DNA from: Glandiceps talaboti | Lineage: Eukaryota > Hemichordata > Enteropneusta > Spengelidae | Assembly (NCBI RefSeq): GCF_964340395.1 | Contig: NC_135557.1 | Span: 25,980,114 to 26,044,113, forward strand | Reading direction: 5' to 3' | DNA: 64,000 nucleotides | Shown: piece after piece, positions 1 through 15,000 of the stretch | How positions within the stretch are numbered: position 1 is the first letter of the stretch | How the letters are laid out: each line of letters starts with the position of its first letter | Program-made: the position numbers and the translations under genes | Notes under the pieces: generated by a model | What the model saw: the letters and a program-made list of their open reading frames with translations, nothing else | Told to the model about the DNA's origin: nothing | Databases searched by the model: none

Positions 1-768
1 CTTATCAGTGGAGACTTAAAGGCCTGGGTTTCAATCCCAGGTTCTCACATTAGAGTTATTATCAGTGCAGACTTAAAGGCCAGGGTTTCAATCCCAGGTT
101 CTCACATTAGAGTTATCTTATCAGTGGAGACTTAAAGGCCAGGGTTTCAATCCCAGGTTCTCACATTAGAGTTATTATCAGTGCAGACTTAAAGGCCAGG
201 GTTTCAATCCCAGGTTCTCACATTAGAGTTATTATCAGTGCAGACTTAAAGGCCAGGGTTTCAATCCCAGGTTCTCACATTAGAGTTATTATCAGTGCAG
301 ACTTAAAGGCCAGGGTTTCAATCCCAGGTTCTCATATTAGAGTTATTATCAGTGCAGACTTAAAGGCCAGGGTTTCAATCCCAGGTTCTCACATTAGAGT
401 TATTATCAGTGCAGACTTAAAGGCCAGGGTTTCAATCCCAGGTTCTCACATTAGAGTTATCTTATCAGTGGAGACTTAAACATTAGTGTTTCAATCCCAG
501 GTTCTCACATTAGTGTTATCTTATCAGTGGAGACTTAAACATTAGTGTTTCAATCCCAGGTTCTCACATTAGAGTTATCTTATCAGTGGAGACTTAAAGG
601 CCAGGGTTTCAATCCCAGGTTCTCACATTAGAGTTATTATCAGTGCAGACTTAAAGGCCAGGGTTTCAATCCCAGGTTCTCACATTAGTGTCATCTTATC
701 AGTGTAGACTTAAAGGCCAGGGTTTCAATCCCAGGTTCTCACATTAGAGTTATCAGTGGAGTCATGAG
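1..768. repeat. 57-bp minisatellite, 13 copies, cut by the window edge
   Basis: Unit with GTGCAGACTTAAAGGCC and GGGTTTCAATCCCAGG. Two copies carry CATTAGTG in place of GGCCAGGG. It lies in the Kirrel downstream region. The TTTCAATCCC motif only loosely recalls a tRNA B box. Confidence 0.9.
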
Positions 769-1108
769 GATTACATAGGATTACTCTTTTTTTCTGGACC
801 AACTTTTTCTATAACTTTGTTAGTCATCTGTATTGCACCTTTGAAACTTTTTCAAAGTGGGCCTTTATGAAATAGCAGTGAATATCAAGATTGAACACAG
901 TCCTGGAATATGTGCATGATGGAATACTCTTGGTGGTTTTTAGAAACCTGATCACAACTGAGAGAGAAATCTGGAAAACTTAATCAGAATCATTTGGTGA
1001 GACTCCAATGAAATATATTATATGGAACTTCTGACCAGATTTGACATACGTACAACTCTCTACAAACGTTATGTGATCACAAGTGACATTCTGTTATGTT
1101 TTTTAAGC
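769..1108. other. Unique AT-rich intronic or intergenic stretch
   Basis: No exon-like ORF with splice signals and no repeat seen. Confidence 0.5.
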
Positions 1109-2105
1109 AATGTACACCAATGTTGACTGTACACACTGTACACCAATGTTGACTGTATACACTGTACACCAATGTTGACTGTATACACATTGTACACCAA
1201 TGTTGACTGTATACACATTGTACACCAATGTTGACTGTATACACTGTACACCAATGTTGACTGTATACACATTGTACACCAATGTTGACTGTATACACAT
1301 TGTACACCAATGTTGACTGTATACACATTGTACACCAATGTTGACTGTATACACATTGTACACCAATGTTGACTGTATACACATTGTACACCAATGTTGA
1401 CTGTACACACATTGTACACCAATGTTGACTGTATACACATTGTACACCAATGTTGACTGTATACACATTGTACACCAATGATGACTGTATACACATTGTA
1501 CACCAATGTTGACTGTATACACATTGTACACCAATGTTGACTGTATACACATTGTACACCAATGTTGACTGTATACACATTGTACACCAATGATGACTGT
1601 ATACACATTGTACACCAATGTTGACTGTATACACATTGTACACCAATGTTGACTGTATACACATTGTACACCAATGTTGACTGTACACACATTGTACACC
1701 AATGTTGACTGTATACACATTGTACACCAATGTTGACTGTATACACATTGTACACCAATGATGACTGTATACACATTGTACACCAATGTTGACTGTATAC
1801 ACATTGTACACCAATGTTGACTGTATACACATTGTACACCAATGTTGACTGTATACACATTGTACACCAATGTTGACTGTATACACATTGTACACCAATG
1901 TTGACTGTATACACATTGTACACCAATGTTGACTGTATACACATTGTACACCAATGTTGACTGTATACACATTGTACACCAATGTTGACTGTATACACAT
2001 TGTACACCAATGTTGACTGTATACACTGTACACCAATGTTGACTGTACACACATTGTACACCAATGTTGACTGTACAAACTGTACACCAATGTTGACTGT
2101 ATACA
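1109..2105. repeat. 28-bp minisatellite, about 36 copies
   Basis: Unit ACACCAATGTTGACTGTATA plus CACATTGT. Because 28 is 1 modulo 3 and the unit has no minus-strand stop in any frame, long overlapping ORFs appear in all three minus frames. These are artefacts of the repeat. Confidence 0.93.
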
Positions 2106-2775
2106 GGAACTTTGAAAATGTCTTGACAATCACACAGACACAAACACAGATGAATACGTGAAGTGAAATGAACACATACCTGTAGTGACTTACAGATAGA
2201 CAACACAGTGCGGTGCCTGTTTGAGATGAACTATTATAGTAACCCCACATACATAGTGCTGTGTCTGTTTGCGATTGATATAACAAAATGTTTCTTACAC
2301 TTACTATACTGGCTGAATACCTCCCATCTCTTCCGCTTTCTATGGATCCTCCTTCCCACTCCCATTCCATCTTATCCGGTAATGGACGTGTGTTTGTGAA
2401 GCATAGAAGAGATGCAGTCTTATGCAGCTCAGCATACTGAATGGGATTACTGGTGATTATTGGAGCACCTATATAACACATTATACCATGCATAAGCCAT
2501 TAAATATGGAATTTATAACCAGGTCATTCTAAGTTACGATAATGAATGTCTACATCACTGGTTTTGCTTTCTCAGAATTCAATCCCTACCCTAGTGAACA
2601 TACTTTATTTCATTGCTAATTTGAGGGTATTTCTCTTATTTTAGAGAAGTCACACAATGTAGAATGGTGAAAGTGACTTTTTTGAGACTCGTTGGAGTTG
2701 GATATCAATTAAGGCAGCTTGTTCCCTCTAACTGTTCAACAAAAAGATGAGTTCTGTTATGGTTTTAACACTTAC
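2106..2775. other. Unique sequence between the 28-bp array and the Ig4 exon
   Basis: Presumed Kirrel intron. No further Ig exon recognised here. Confidence 0.5.
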
Positions 2776-3030
2776 TGTTGATATGCAGTGTTGCAGTAGT
2801 TGTAGCATCTTCAAATCCAGGTACATGTGCAGTGCATACATACACACCAAAGTCAGTGTCATGGACCTTGTCAATTTGTAATGTGGACATACCACTCAGC
2901 ATGACATTACTACCAAGACGTTTCCATGTAATCTTAGGAGTGGGATTACCTACAGCTTCACACTGGAAAGTTGCTGTACTGCCTATATCTACTGCTGTAT
3001 CTTCTGGGGGTTTAGTGATTCTTGGACCAT
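2776..3030 (-). CDS. Kirrel: Kirrel exon: Ig domain 4
   Basis: A 255-nt phase 1-1 exon. The splice creates YGPRITKPPEDTAVDIG, typical of Kirrel Ig4, followed by ATFQCEAVGNPTPKITWKR and GVYVCTAHVPG, ending TATLHIN. The donor is GTAAGT at 2775. This is the last coding exon seen before the window edge. Confidence 0.9.
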
Positions 3031-6000
3031 CTACAGCAAACACACAGAAGAATAAATAACGGGGCAAATACGTTGTGTAGTCAACACACACCATTTATGA
3101 AATCAACTGACATGATAAGCACTGTGACAGTAAACTGTACAGATGTTAGAGTACCAGGTACGGGTAAGAAATGATTGCTATTTCATTACAAGCCAAACCC
3201 TATCCAACACCATTAGAAACACAACACATACTTGCATTGTGCAGTAAGTGTTCTAGATACATTACCCTGTCTAACACTATTAGTAACACAACACATACTT
3301 ACATTGTATGGTAAGTGTTCAAGATACATTACCCTGTCCAACACTATTAGTAACACAACACATACTTACATTGTACAGTAAGTGTTCTAGATACATTACC
3401 CTGTCCAACACTATTAGTAACACAACACATACTTACATTGTACAGTAAGTGTTCTAGATACATTACCCTGTCTAACACTATTAGTAACACAACACATACT
3501 TACATTGTACAGTAAGTGTTCTAGATACATTACCCTGTCTAACACTATTAGTAACACAACACATACTTACATTGTACAGTAAGTGTTCTAGATACATTAC
3601 CCTGTCTAACACTATTAGTAACACAACACATACTTACATTGTACAGTAAGTGTTCTAGATACATTACCCTGTCCAACACTATTAGTAACACAACACATAC
3701 TTACATTGTACAGTAAGTGTTCTAGATACATTACCCTGTCCAACACCATTAGTAACACAACACATACTTACATTGTACAGTAAGTGTTCTAGATACATTA
3801 CCCTGTCTAACACCATTAGTAACACAACACATACTTACATTGTACAGTAAGTGTTCTAGATACATTACCCTGTCCAACACCATTAGAAACACAACACATA
3901 CTTACATTGTACAGTAAGTGTTCTAGATACATTACCCTGTCCAACACCATTAGTAACACAACACATACTTACATTGTACAGTAAGTGTTCTAGATACATT
4001 ACCCTGTCCAACACCATTAGTAACACAACACATACTTACATTGTACAGTAAGTGTTCTAGATACATTACCCTGTCCAACACCATTAGAAACACAACACAT
4101 ACTTACATTGTACAGTAAGTGTTCTAGATACATTACCCTGTCCAACACTATTAGTAACACAACACATACTTACATTGTACGGTAAGTGTTCTAGATACAT
4201 TACCCTGTCTAACACTATTAGTAACACAACACATACTTACATTGTACAGTAAGTGTTCTAGATACATTACCCTGTCCAACACTATTAGTAACACAACACA
4301 TACTTACATTGTACAGTAAGTGTTCTAGATACATTACCCTGTCCAACACTATTAGTAACACAACACATACTTACATTGTACAGTAAGTGTTCTAGATACA
4401 TTACCCTGTCCAACACCATTAGTAACACAACACATACTTACATTGTACAGTAAGTGTTCTAGATACATTACCCTGTCCAACACCATTAGTAACACAACAC
4501 ATACTTACATTGTACAGTAAGTGTTCTAGATACATTACCCTGTCCAACACTATTAGTAACACAACACATACTTACATTGTACAGTAAGTGTTCTAGATAC
4601 ATTACCCTGTCTAACACCATTAGAAACACAACACATACTTACATTGTACAGTAAGTGTTCTAGATACATTACCCTGTCCAACACTATTAGTAACACAACA
4701 CATACTTGCATTGTACAGTAAGTGTTCTAGATACATTACCCTGTCCAACACTATTAGTAACACAACACATACTTGCATTGTACAGTAAGTGTTCTAGATA
4801 CATTACCCTGTCCAACACTATTAGTAACACAACACATACTTACATTGTACAGTAAGTGTTCTAGATACATTACCCTGTCTAACACTATTAGAAACACAAC
4901 ACATACTTACATTGTACAGTAAGTGTTCTAGATACATTACCCTGTCCAACACTATTAGTAACACAACACATACTTACATTGTACAGTAAGTGTTCTAGAT
5001 GCATTACCCTTTCCAGCAGTATTAGTAACACGGCACATGATACTAATCTGGTTGTATTCTGGTGGTACAGCTTCTAAAGCTATCGTGTCTCCTACTAAGT
5101 CAGACATTACTACTCTATCCTTCAACCATTCATAACTAATACCCTCCATTGGATTAGCATCAACTTTACACTTGAGTGAAATTGTTTCTCCTTCTCTAGT
5201 AACTTCAGGATCCACTATGACACCAACCATAGGGGCATCTGTGACAGGTTGATCAAAAGAAAACTGTGTTAATAAAATGACTGACGGATTGATCAATTTC
5301 TTTAGCTTTATTATTACTTATTACTTACAACATACTATGGACAGCATGGTATAGTAAATACATAGACAATATGTCACATTACAATACAACATGCTATTGA
5401 CAGCATGGTATAGTAAATACATAGACAAAATATCACATTACAATACAACATACTATGGACAGCATGGTATAGTAAATATATAGACAAAATGTCACATTAC
5501 AATCAATTCACTAACAGTTCATCAATCAGCAATCTGGCAATCAATAAATCAATCAATAAATGAAGTAATCAATTCATCCAGTAGTCAATCTATTTATCCA
5601 TGATTCAAATAAGTCAATAATCAATCAATTCTAGTATTTATCAATCAATCAATTATCAAATTCAGCAATTCACCTTACAATGAAGTATTCAATCTATCAA
5701 TTCAATTATTTATCAATCAATCAATTTATCAATCAATCAATATATCAATCCAGCAATTCAATCAATCAATTATCAAATTCAGCAATTCACCTTACAATGA
5801 ATTATTCAATCTATCAATTCAATTATTTATCAATCAATCAATATATCAATCAATCAATATATCAATCCAACAATTCACCATTCAATTAAGTAATCAATCA
5901 ATTTATCAATCACTGAATTCATGAGGCCCACAATTAACCAACCAACTAACCAATCAATCAATCAATCAACCAACCAACCCACCAATCAATCAATCAACCA

Positions 6001-9000
6001 ACCAATCAATCACTGAATTCATGAAGCTCACAACCAACCAACCAACCAACCAACAAACCAATCAATCAATCAATCAATCAATGACATAATTCATCACTTC
6101 CACATTCAATGACTTTGTCAATCAATCAATTAATTAGTCAATGTAAACTTGATACTTACATTGTACATCTAGTGTTGTAGAACTTGACAATGGCAATTCT
6201 AACGCTAAATTAATAGATTCACATGTATAGACAGCACCCATATCTGCAATACTTGGGGTAATTACTAATGCACTACTGGTATTTGATAGCTTACCAGTTT
6301 CATCCTCTGAAAAGATACAGTGAATATTTCAATTCAATCATCAAAACGTCACACTTGACATAATACAAGTATTGGAAAATCTGGCATACAAGACATCTGT
6401 GGTGAGTATTTTGGGAAATAAACATGGTTGCTGATAGTAAGGTGTGATTAGGTATATGTCAGTAGGTAAAATACAGCAGGCTTATATAACTATGCAACAA
6501 ATATATTCAAAAAAAATTCAAAACTCAGGTACTGCCTTTGAAGTACTACAGTTGGACTAATGGAATAAAGTCATCTACATATAATTTACATGAAGCTATA
6601 TTTAATAAATAAAAATGTATTTACGTACGAGCTAGAAAAGAATGAGAGTGTGCGCCTGCCACCACTATACCATTTTTCTTCCATGTTATCGTAGGGGCGG
6701 GGTTACCATATGCTGAGTGACATGTCAGATTGGTTGAAACAGAGGCATTTACTGACCTCAGTTTACTACCAACTATAACTGGAGGTTCTGGAGGAACTAA
6801 AACACAACACACAATCATTAAATATTTGTCATTATATATGTTGAAATGTGGTGTGACGTGACGTGGCATGGCGTGGCATCATGTGATGTGATGTGATGTC
6901 ACGTAATGTAACGTAACAACCTGACATGATGTGACATGATGTAATACAAATACAATATGATACAATGTAATATAATGTAACACAATATTACATTTATACA
7001 AAATAATACAAAATGCAATTATATACAATACAACATGACACGACACATGACACAACACAACACAACACAACACGCCACAACAAGCACACAACACAACACA
7101 ACACAACACAACACAACACAACACAACACATCACGACACGACACGACACGACACGACACGACACGACACGACACGACACGACACAACACAACACAACACA
7201 ACACAACACAACACAACACAACACAACACAACACAACACAACACAATAAATAAATAAATAAATAAATAAAATGCAGTTTAAAATAATAAATCTGTTTAAA
7301 ATACCATGATGATACAGCTGAAAACACAAACATTTCTCATTAAATTATGTAGGAAATGCATGAATGTTTGTGAGAACATCATTGTCAAATCTAAAGATAA
7401 CACCATTGTCAAATCTACATACAGATGAGTAAATATGTTTACTACAAGATGAATTCACCACATACCACAACTGGGTGTTTAAAGAGATATACATAGGAAT
7501 TGATGCAATTTCAAAGATTCTCTTGCATTGTTTTCATAACAGCTTTGAACACCAGGTAAACATTTCCCAATGAATTATAAAAACATTTAATCTCCTGTAA
7601 CCATTTTATAACTTACACAAAATAACTTATCTATTCTGTAATTGAACTACATTCTTATTAAGGTCAAAACAAGTCAAGAACAAATGCCTGTCTTTGATAT
7701 GACCTCAATAAAGTGACATCAATTGTAAAGAGAGTAGTGATTTATAGCATCTATAAAATATGACTATTTCATCCAATACACAGCTGTCTATAAACAGTCA
7801 CTCTCAACAATATATATAAAGTAGAGTCCCTAGCCAAGTACTTGTTTCTAAACATGTAAAAAGAATGGTATTGGTAGAGTCCCTAGCCAAGTACTAGTTT
7901 CTAAACTAGTTGGTAGAGTCCCTAGCCAAGTACAAGTTTCTAAACTAGTTGGTAGAGTTCCTAGCCAAGTACTAGTTTCTAAACTAGTTGGTAGAGTCCC
8001 TAGCCAAGTACTAGTTTCTAAACAAGTTGGTAGAGTCCCTAGCCAAGTACTAGTTTCTAAACAAGTTGGTAGAGTCCCTGGCCAAGTACTAGTTTCTTAA
8101 CAAGTTGGTAGAGTCCCTAGCCAAGTACTAGTTTCTAAACAAGTTGGTAGAGTCCCTGGCCAAGTACTAGTTTCTAAACTAGTTGGTAGAGTCCTTAGCC
8201 AAGTACTAGTTTCTAAACTAGTTGGTAGAGTCCCTAGCCAAGTACTAGTTTCTAAACTAGTTGGTAGAGTCCCTAGCCAAGTACTAGTTTCTAAACACGT
8301 TGGTAGAGTCCCTAGCCAAGTACTAGTTTCTAAACAAGTTGGTAGAGTCCCTAGCCAAGTACTAGTTTCTAAACTAGTTGGTAGAGTCCCTAGCCAAGTA
8401 CTAGTTTCTAAACACGTTGGTAGAGTCCCTAGCCAAGTACTAGTTTCTAAACTAGTTGGTAGTCCCTAGCCAAGTACAAGTTTCTAAACTAGTTGGTAGA
8501 GTCCCTTGCCAAGTACTAGTTTCTAAACAAGTTGGTAGAGTCCCTAGCCAAGTACTAGTTTCTAAACAAGTTGGTAGAGTCCCTAGCCAAGTACTAGTTT
8601 CTAAACTAGTTGGTAGAGTCCCTAGCCAAGTACTAGTTTCTAAACTAGTTGGTAGAGTCCCTAGCCAAGTACAAGTTTCTAAACTAGTTGGTAGAGTTCC
8701 TAGCCAAGTACTAGTTTCTAAACTAGTTGGTAGAGTCCCTAGCCAAGTACTAGTTTCTAAACAAGTTGGTAGAGTCCCTAGCCAAGTACTAGTTTCTAAA
8801 CAAGTTGGTAGAGTCCCTGGCCAAGTACTAGTTTCTTAACAAGTTGGTAGAGTCCTTAGCCAAGTACTAGTTTCTAAACTAGTTGGTAGAGTCCCTAGCC
8901 AAGTACTAGTTTCTAAACTAGTTGGTAGAGTCCCTAGCCAAGTACTAGTTTCTAAACACGTTGGTAGAGTCCCTAGCCAAGTACTAGTTTCTAAACAAGT

Positions 9001-12000
9001 TGGTAGAGTCCCTAGCCAAGTACTAGTTTCTAAACTAGTTGGTAGAGTCCCTAGCCAAGTACTAGTTTCTAAACACGTTGGTAGAGTCCCTAGCCAAGTA
9101 CTAGTTTCTAAACTAGTTGGTAGTCCCTAGCCAAGTACAAGTTTCTAAACTAGTTGGTAGAGTCCCTAGCCAAGTACTAGTTTCTAAACAAGTTGGTAGA
9201 GTCCCTAGCCAAGTACTAGTTTCTAAACAAGTTGGTAGAGTCCCTAGCCAAGTACTAGTTTCTAAACTAGTTGGTAGAGTCCCTAGCCAAGTACTAGTTT
9301 CTAAACAAGTTGGTAGTCCCTATCCAAGTACAAGTTTCTAAACTAGTTGGTAGAGTCCCTAGCCAAGTACTAGTTTCTAAACTAGTTGGTAGTCCCTAGC
9401 CAAGTACAAGTTTCTAAACTAGTTGGTAGAGTCCCTTGCCAAGTACTAGTTTCTAAACTAGTTGGTAGAGTCCCTAGCCAAGGACTAGTTTCTAAACTAG
9501 TTGGTAGAGTCCCTAGCCAAGTACTAGTTTCTAAACTAGTTGGTAGTCCCTAGCCAAGTACAAGTTTCTAAACTAGTTGGTAGAGTCCCTTGCCAAGTAC
9601 TAGTTTCTAAACTAGTTGGTAGAGTCCCTAGCCAAGTACAAGTTTCTAAACTAGTTGGTAGAGTCCCTAGCCAAGTACAAGTTTCTAAACTAGTTGGTAG
9701 AGTCCCTTGCCAAGTACTAGTTTCTAAACTAGTTGGTAGAGTCCCTAGCCAAGGACTAGTTTCTAAACTAGTTGGTAGAGTCCCTAGCCAAGTACATGTA
9801 CTAGTTTCTAAACTAGTTGATAGAGTCCCTAGCCAAGTACAAGTTTCTAAACTAGTTGGTAGAGTCCCTAGCCAAGTACATGTACTAGTTTCTAAACTAG
9901 TTGGTAGAGTTCCTAGCCAAGTACTAGTTTCTAAACTAGTTGGTAGAGTCCCTAGCCAAGTACTAGTTTCTAAACTAGTTGGTAGAGTCCTTAGCCAAGT
10001 ACTAGTTTCTAAACTAGTTGGTAGTCCCTAGCCAAGTACAAGTTTCTAAACTAGTTGATAGAGTCCCTAGCCAAGTACAAGTTTCTAAACTAGTTGGTAG
10101 AGTTCCTAGCCAAGTACTAGTTTCTAAACTAGTTGGTAGAGTTCCTAGCCAAGTACTAGTTTCTAAACTAGTTGGTAGAGTTCCTAGCCAAGTACTAGTT
10201 TCTAAACTAGTTGGTAGAGTCCCTAGCCAAGTACTAGTTTCTAAACTAGTTGGTAGAGTCCTTAGCCAAGTACTAGTTTCTAAACTAGTTGGTAGTCCCT
10301 AGCCAAGTACTAGTTTCTAAACAAGTTGGTAGAGTCCCTAGCCAAGTACTAGTTTCTAAACTAGTTGGTAGAGTCCCTAGCCAAGTACTAGTTTCTTAAC
10401 AAGTTGGTAGAGTCCCTATCCAAGTACTAGTTTCTAAACTAAAAAATAACCAAATGGGCACCAAGTATTTCAGGTGTCAGTAAAGTTTTGGAGATTAAGA
10501 TCTTCTCAGGTAGAAGGAGGAATAAATAATATTTGACTTACTTTGAATAATAAGTCTTGCTGGTGTAGATCGTAATGCTGTATGTCCAGAACTTGGCCCA
10601 ACTTGACACTCATATATACCATCATCTTCTAGCAACACTGGTGCAATCCTAAGATGAAATTCACCTATACTTTCTGTTCCTGTTATAGTATATCGTGGAT
10701 ATCCCGGAAGATTACGATGACTTCCAGCTAAAGCACTGCCATCCTTAGTCCATTGGACTCTACCTGCTATGTTATCAATTGCACAGTGTAGGATGACTTC
10801 TGGGGCGCCACCTATGGCTGTTCTTGTTTCTGCTGGCTGAGTACGAAATGTTTGTTGATCTGAAATAAATCAGTCACAGAGAATTTACAATCCAGTCTAC
10901 ATACGATATGAGAGCATTTGATAACAATCATGAAGTGTTGAGATTCCAGTGTACTGAGTGCAGTCCACCCTGAACGGTATAAATGACCTGTGTAGGCAGC
11001 CATAGGTTTTTAGTTTCCTAGGGAGTGGAGTGGTGATAGGTGAATTAACTGTAAAGATTTCAAGTGACTGATCACTGAGTTAACAAGACTGAATACCAAC
11101 TATCCATCATTTTGATTACAATGACCTCAGCCTAGTGACAACACATACAGATTACTTGTCTATGATCTGTGTCTCCTATCTTATACAGTATGTTGTTACT
11201 GCAACTGTTGTTATTAGCGCATGGGCATAGCCCAGCCAATTGACACACAGCCCTGGTTTTAGGATATGCCCAGGCCAGTCTTAGCACATGGGCATAGCCC
11301 AGCCAAATGGCACACAGCCATGGTTTTAGGATATGCCCAGGCCAGTCTTAGCACATGGGCATAGCCCAGCCAATTGACACACAGCCCTGGTTTTAGGAGA
11401 TGCCCAGGCCAGTCTTAGCACATGGGCATAGCCCAGCCAATTGACACACAACCCTGGTTTTAGGATATGCCCAGGCCAGTCTTAGCACATGGGCATAGCC
11501 CAGCCAATTGACACACAACCCTGGTTTTAGGATATGCCCAGGCCAGTCTAAGCACATGGGCATAGCCCAGCCAGTTGACACACAGCCCTGGTTTTAGGAT
11601 ATGCCCAGGCCAGTCTTAGCACATGGGCATAGCCCGGCCAATTGACACACAGCCCTGGTTTTAGGATATGCCCAGGCCAGTCTTAGCACATGGGCATAGC
11701 CCGGCCAATTGACACACAGCCCTGGTTTTAGGATATGCCCAGGCCAGTCTAAGCACATGGGCATAGCCCAGCCAATTGACACACAACCCTGGTTTTAGGA
11801 TATGCCCAGGCCAGTCTTAGCACATGGGCATAGCCCAGCCAAATGGCACACAGCCCTGGTTTTAGGATATGCCCAGGCCAGTCTTAGCACATGGGCATAG
11901 CCCAGCCAAATGGCACACAGCCCTGGTTTTAGGATATGCCCAGGCCAGTCTTAGCACATGGGCATAGCCCAGCCAAATGGCACACAGCCCTGGTTTTAGG

Positions 12001-15000
12001 ATATGCCCAGGCCAGTCTTAGCACATGGGCATAGCCCAGCCAATTGACACACAACCCTGGTTTTAGGATATGCCCAGGCCAGTCTTAGCACATGGGCATA
12101 GCCCAGCCAAATGGCACACAGCCCTGGTTTTAGGATATGCCCAGGCCAGTCTTAGCACATGGGCATAGCCCGGCCAAATGGCACACAGCCCTGGTTTTAG
12201 GATATGCCCAGGCCAGTCTTAGCACATGGGCATAGCCCAGCCAATTGACACACAGCCCCGGTTTTAGGATATGCCCAGGCCAGTCTTAGCACATGGGCAT
12301 AGCCCAGCCAATTGACACACAGCCCCGGTTTTAGGATATGCCCAGGCCAGTCTTAGCTCATGGGCATAGCCCAGCCAATTGACACACAGCCCAGGTTTTA
12401 GGATATGCCCAGGCCAGTCTTAGCACATGGGCATAGCCCAGCCAAATGGCACACAGCCCTGGTTTTAGGATATGCCCAGGCCAGTCTTAGCACATGGGCA
12501 TAGCCCAGCCAATTGACACACAACCCTGGTTTTAGGATATGCCCAGGCCAGTCTTAGCACATGGGCATAGCCCAGCCAATTGACACTCAGCCATGGTTTT
12601 AGGATATGCCCAGGCCAGTCTTAGCACATGGGCATAGCCCAGCCAACTGACACTCAGCCATGGTTTTAGGATATGCCCAGGCCAGTCTTAGCACATGGGC
12701 ATAGCCCAGCCAAATGGCACACAGCCCTGGTTTTAGGATATGCCCAGGCCAGTCTTAGCACATGGGCATAGCCCAGCCAATTGACACACAGCCCTGGTTT
12801 TAGGATATGCCCAGGCCAGTCTTAGTACATGGGCATAGCCCAGCCAATTGACACACAGCCCTGGTTTTAGGATATGCCCAGGCCAGTCTTAGTACATGGG
12901 CATAGCCCAGCCAATTGACACACAGCCCTGGTTTTAGGATATGCCCAGGCCAGTCTTAGCACATGGGCATAGCCCAGCCAAATGGCACACAGCCCTGGTT
13001 TTAGGATATGCCCAGGCCAGGCATAGCCCAGCCCAAAGCACTAGCCTAGGTTTCATGTTTTGTTGTAAATCTAATGATTTTGTTTGGTCTAACAAACTAT
13101 CGACTTGATAGTCTATCTGACCTAGACTGCTGCTGATTTGTCAAGCCCCTCCCTGCCCTTTGTAGAAATGTTACCCACATTATGCATCCCCAATGGCAAT
13201 GACAGTAACCACCAATACACATAGTAGTATATCCTATTACAAACACCAGACATTTATCATCATAAAGTCTTCAGATTCTTCAAATTTCAACCCTTTCACC
13301 CTGCATGGTTATTTTTCGGTTGACTTTGTAACCCAATACTGACAGGATAATGGTTTTTCATTTCTTTACATTAGATCTGTTTATACTCTCTCACTATCCA
13401 GTAGGAGTCACTACTTTCTAACTTAGTAACTACCTTCATGGTTTTTCATTTCTTTACATTAGATCTGTCTAAACTCTCTCACTATATATGCAATCCACCT
13501 CAAGTCACATACTACTTCCAAACTACTCACTACCAAACTGACTAGATGATATCATCCAGACACCCTCTTGGTTATATCTGCTGAACCAAAACAAATACAT
13601 ACAACATACAAGTATTCTTTTTATCCTTGCACTGTAACTGACTGGAAATAATCTCACAAATAATACTTTCTGTATTGAATATTCAAAGTCAGTGTCAAAT
13701 ATATCAACTGTCTTCGCCCTTACTAGCGCTGCTCACACATCAATGTACAACTTGGTGTAGAATATTCAAAGTCAAAGTATCAAAACAAATCAACTGTCTT
13801 TAACCTTACCAGTGCTGCCCACACATATGTACAACTTGGTGTAGAATATTCAAAGAAGTGTCAAAACAAATCAACTGTCTTTAACCTTACTAGTGCTGCC
13901 CACACATATGTACAACTTGGTGTGGGATATTCAGAGAAGTGTCAAAACAAATCAACTGTCTTCAACCTTACTAGTGCTGCCCACACATATGTACAACTTG
14001 GTGTGGAATATTCAAAGTCAGTGTCAAAACAAATCAACTGTCTTCAACCTTACTAGTGCTGCCAACACATATATGTACAACTTGGTGTAGAATATTCAGA
14101 GAAGTGTCAAAACAAATCAACTGTCTTTAACCTTACTAGTGCTGCCAACACATATATGTACAACTTGGTGTAGAATATTCAAAGAAGTGTCAAAACAAAT
14201 CAACTGTCTTTAACCTTACTAGTGCTGCCAACACATATATGTACAACTTAGTGTAGGATATTCAGAGAAGTGTCAAAACAAATCAACTGTCTTCAACCTT
14301 ACTAGTGCTGCCCACACATATATGTACAACTTGGTGTAGAATATTCAAAGAAGTGTCAAAACAAATCAACTGTCTTCAACCTTACTAGTGCTGCCAACAC
14401 ATATATGTACAACTTGGTGTAGAATATTCAAAGAAGTGTCAAAACAAATCAACTGTCTTTAACCTTACTAGTGCTGCCAACACATATATACAACTTGGTG
14501 TAGAATATTCAAAGAAGTGTCAAAACAAATCAACTGTCTTTAACCTTACTAGTGCTGCCCACACATATGTACAACTTGGTGTGGGATATTCAGAGAAGTG
14601 TCAAAACAAATCAACTGTCTTCAACCTTACTAGTGCTGCCCACACATATGTACAACTTGGTGTGGAATATTCAAAGTCAGTGTCAAAACAAATCAACTGT
14701 CTTTAACCTTACTAGTGCTGCCAACACATATATGTACAACTTGGTGTAGAATATTCAGAGAAGTGTCAAAACAAATCAACTGTCTTCAACCTTACTAGTG
14801 CTGCCCACACATATATGTACAACTTGGTGTAGAATATTCAATTTCGAAAGTCAAAGTGTCATCAACTGTCTTCACCCTTACTAGTGCTACCCACACATAT
14901 ATGTACAACTTGGTGTGGAATATTCAAATTTCAGTGTCAAATATATCAACTGTCTTCAAACTTACTAGCGCTGCCAACACATACATTTACACGTAAAACC

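Noticed and set aside
1-768. tRNA or tRNA-derived SINE array (TTTCAATCCC B-box-like motif)
   Set aside because: The motif has an extra or changed base, the A box is poor, box spacing is too short and no cloverleaf can be drawn.
1069-2493. Overlapping ORFs of 350-474 codons on the minus strand rich in QSTLVYN/VNIGVQ repeats
   Set aside because: They come from a 28-bp minisatellite lacking stops in all minus frames; no start context, splice support or domain.
8456-10302. Plus-strand ORFs of VGRVPSQVLVSKL repeats
   Set aside because: 39-bp minisatellite in an intron of the opposite-strand Kirrel gene; frame-neutral unit length explains the ORFs.
11213-13035. CRISPR-like regular repeats
   Set aside because: Units are directly tandem with no unique spacers, and the genome is eukaryotic.
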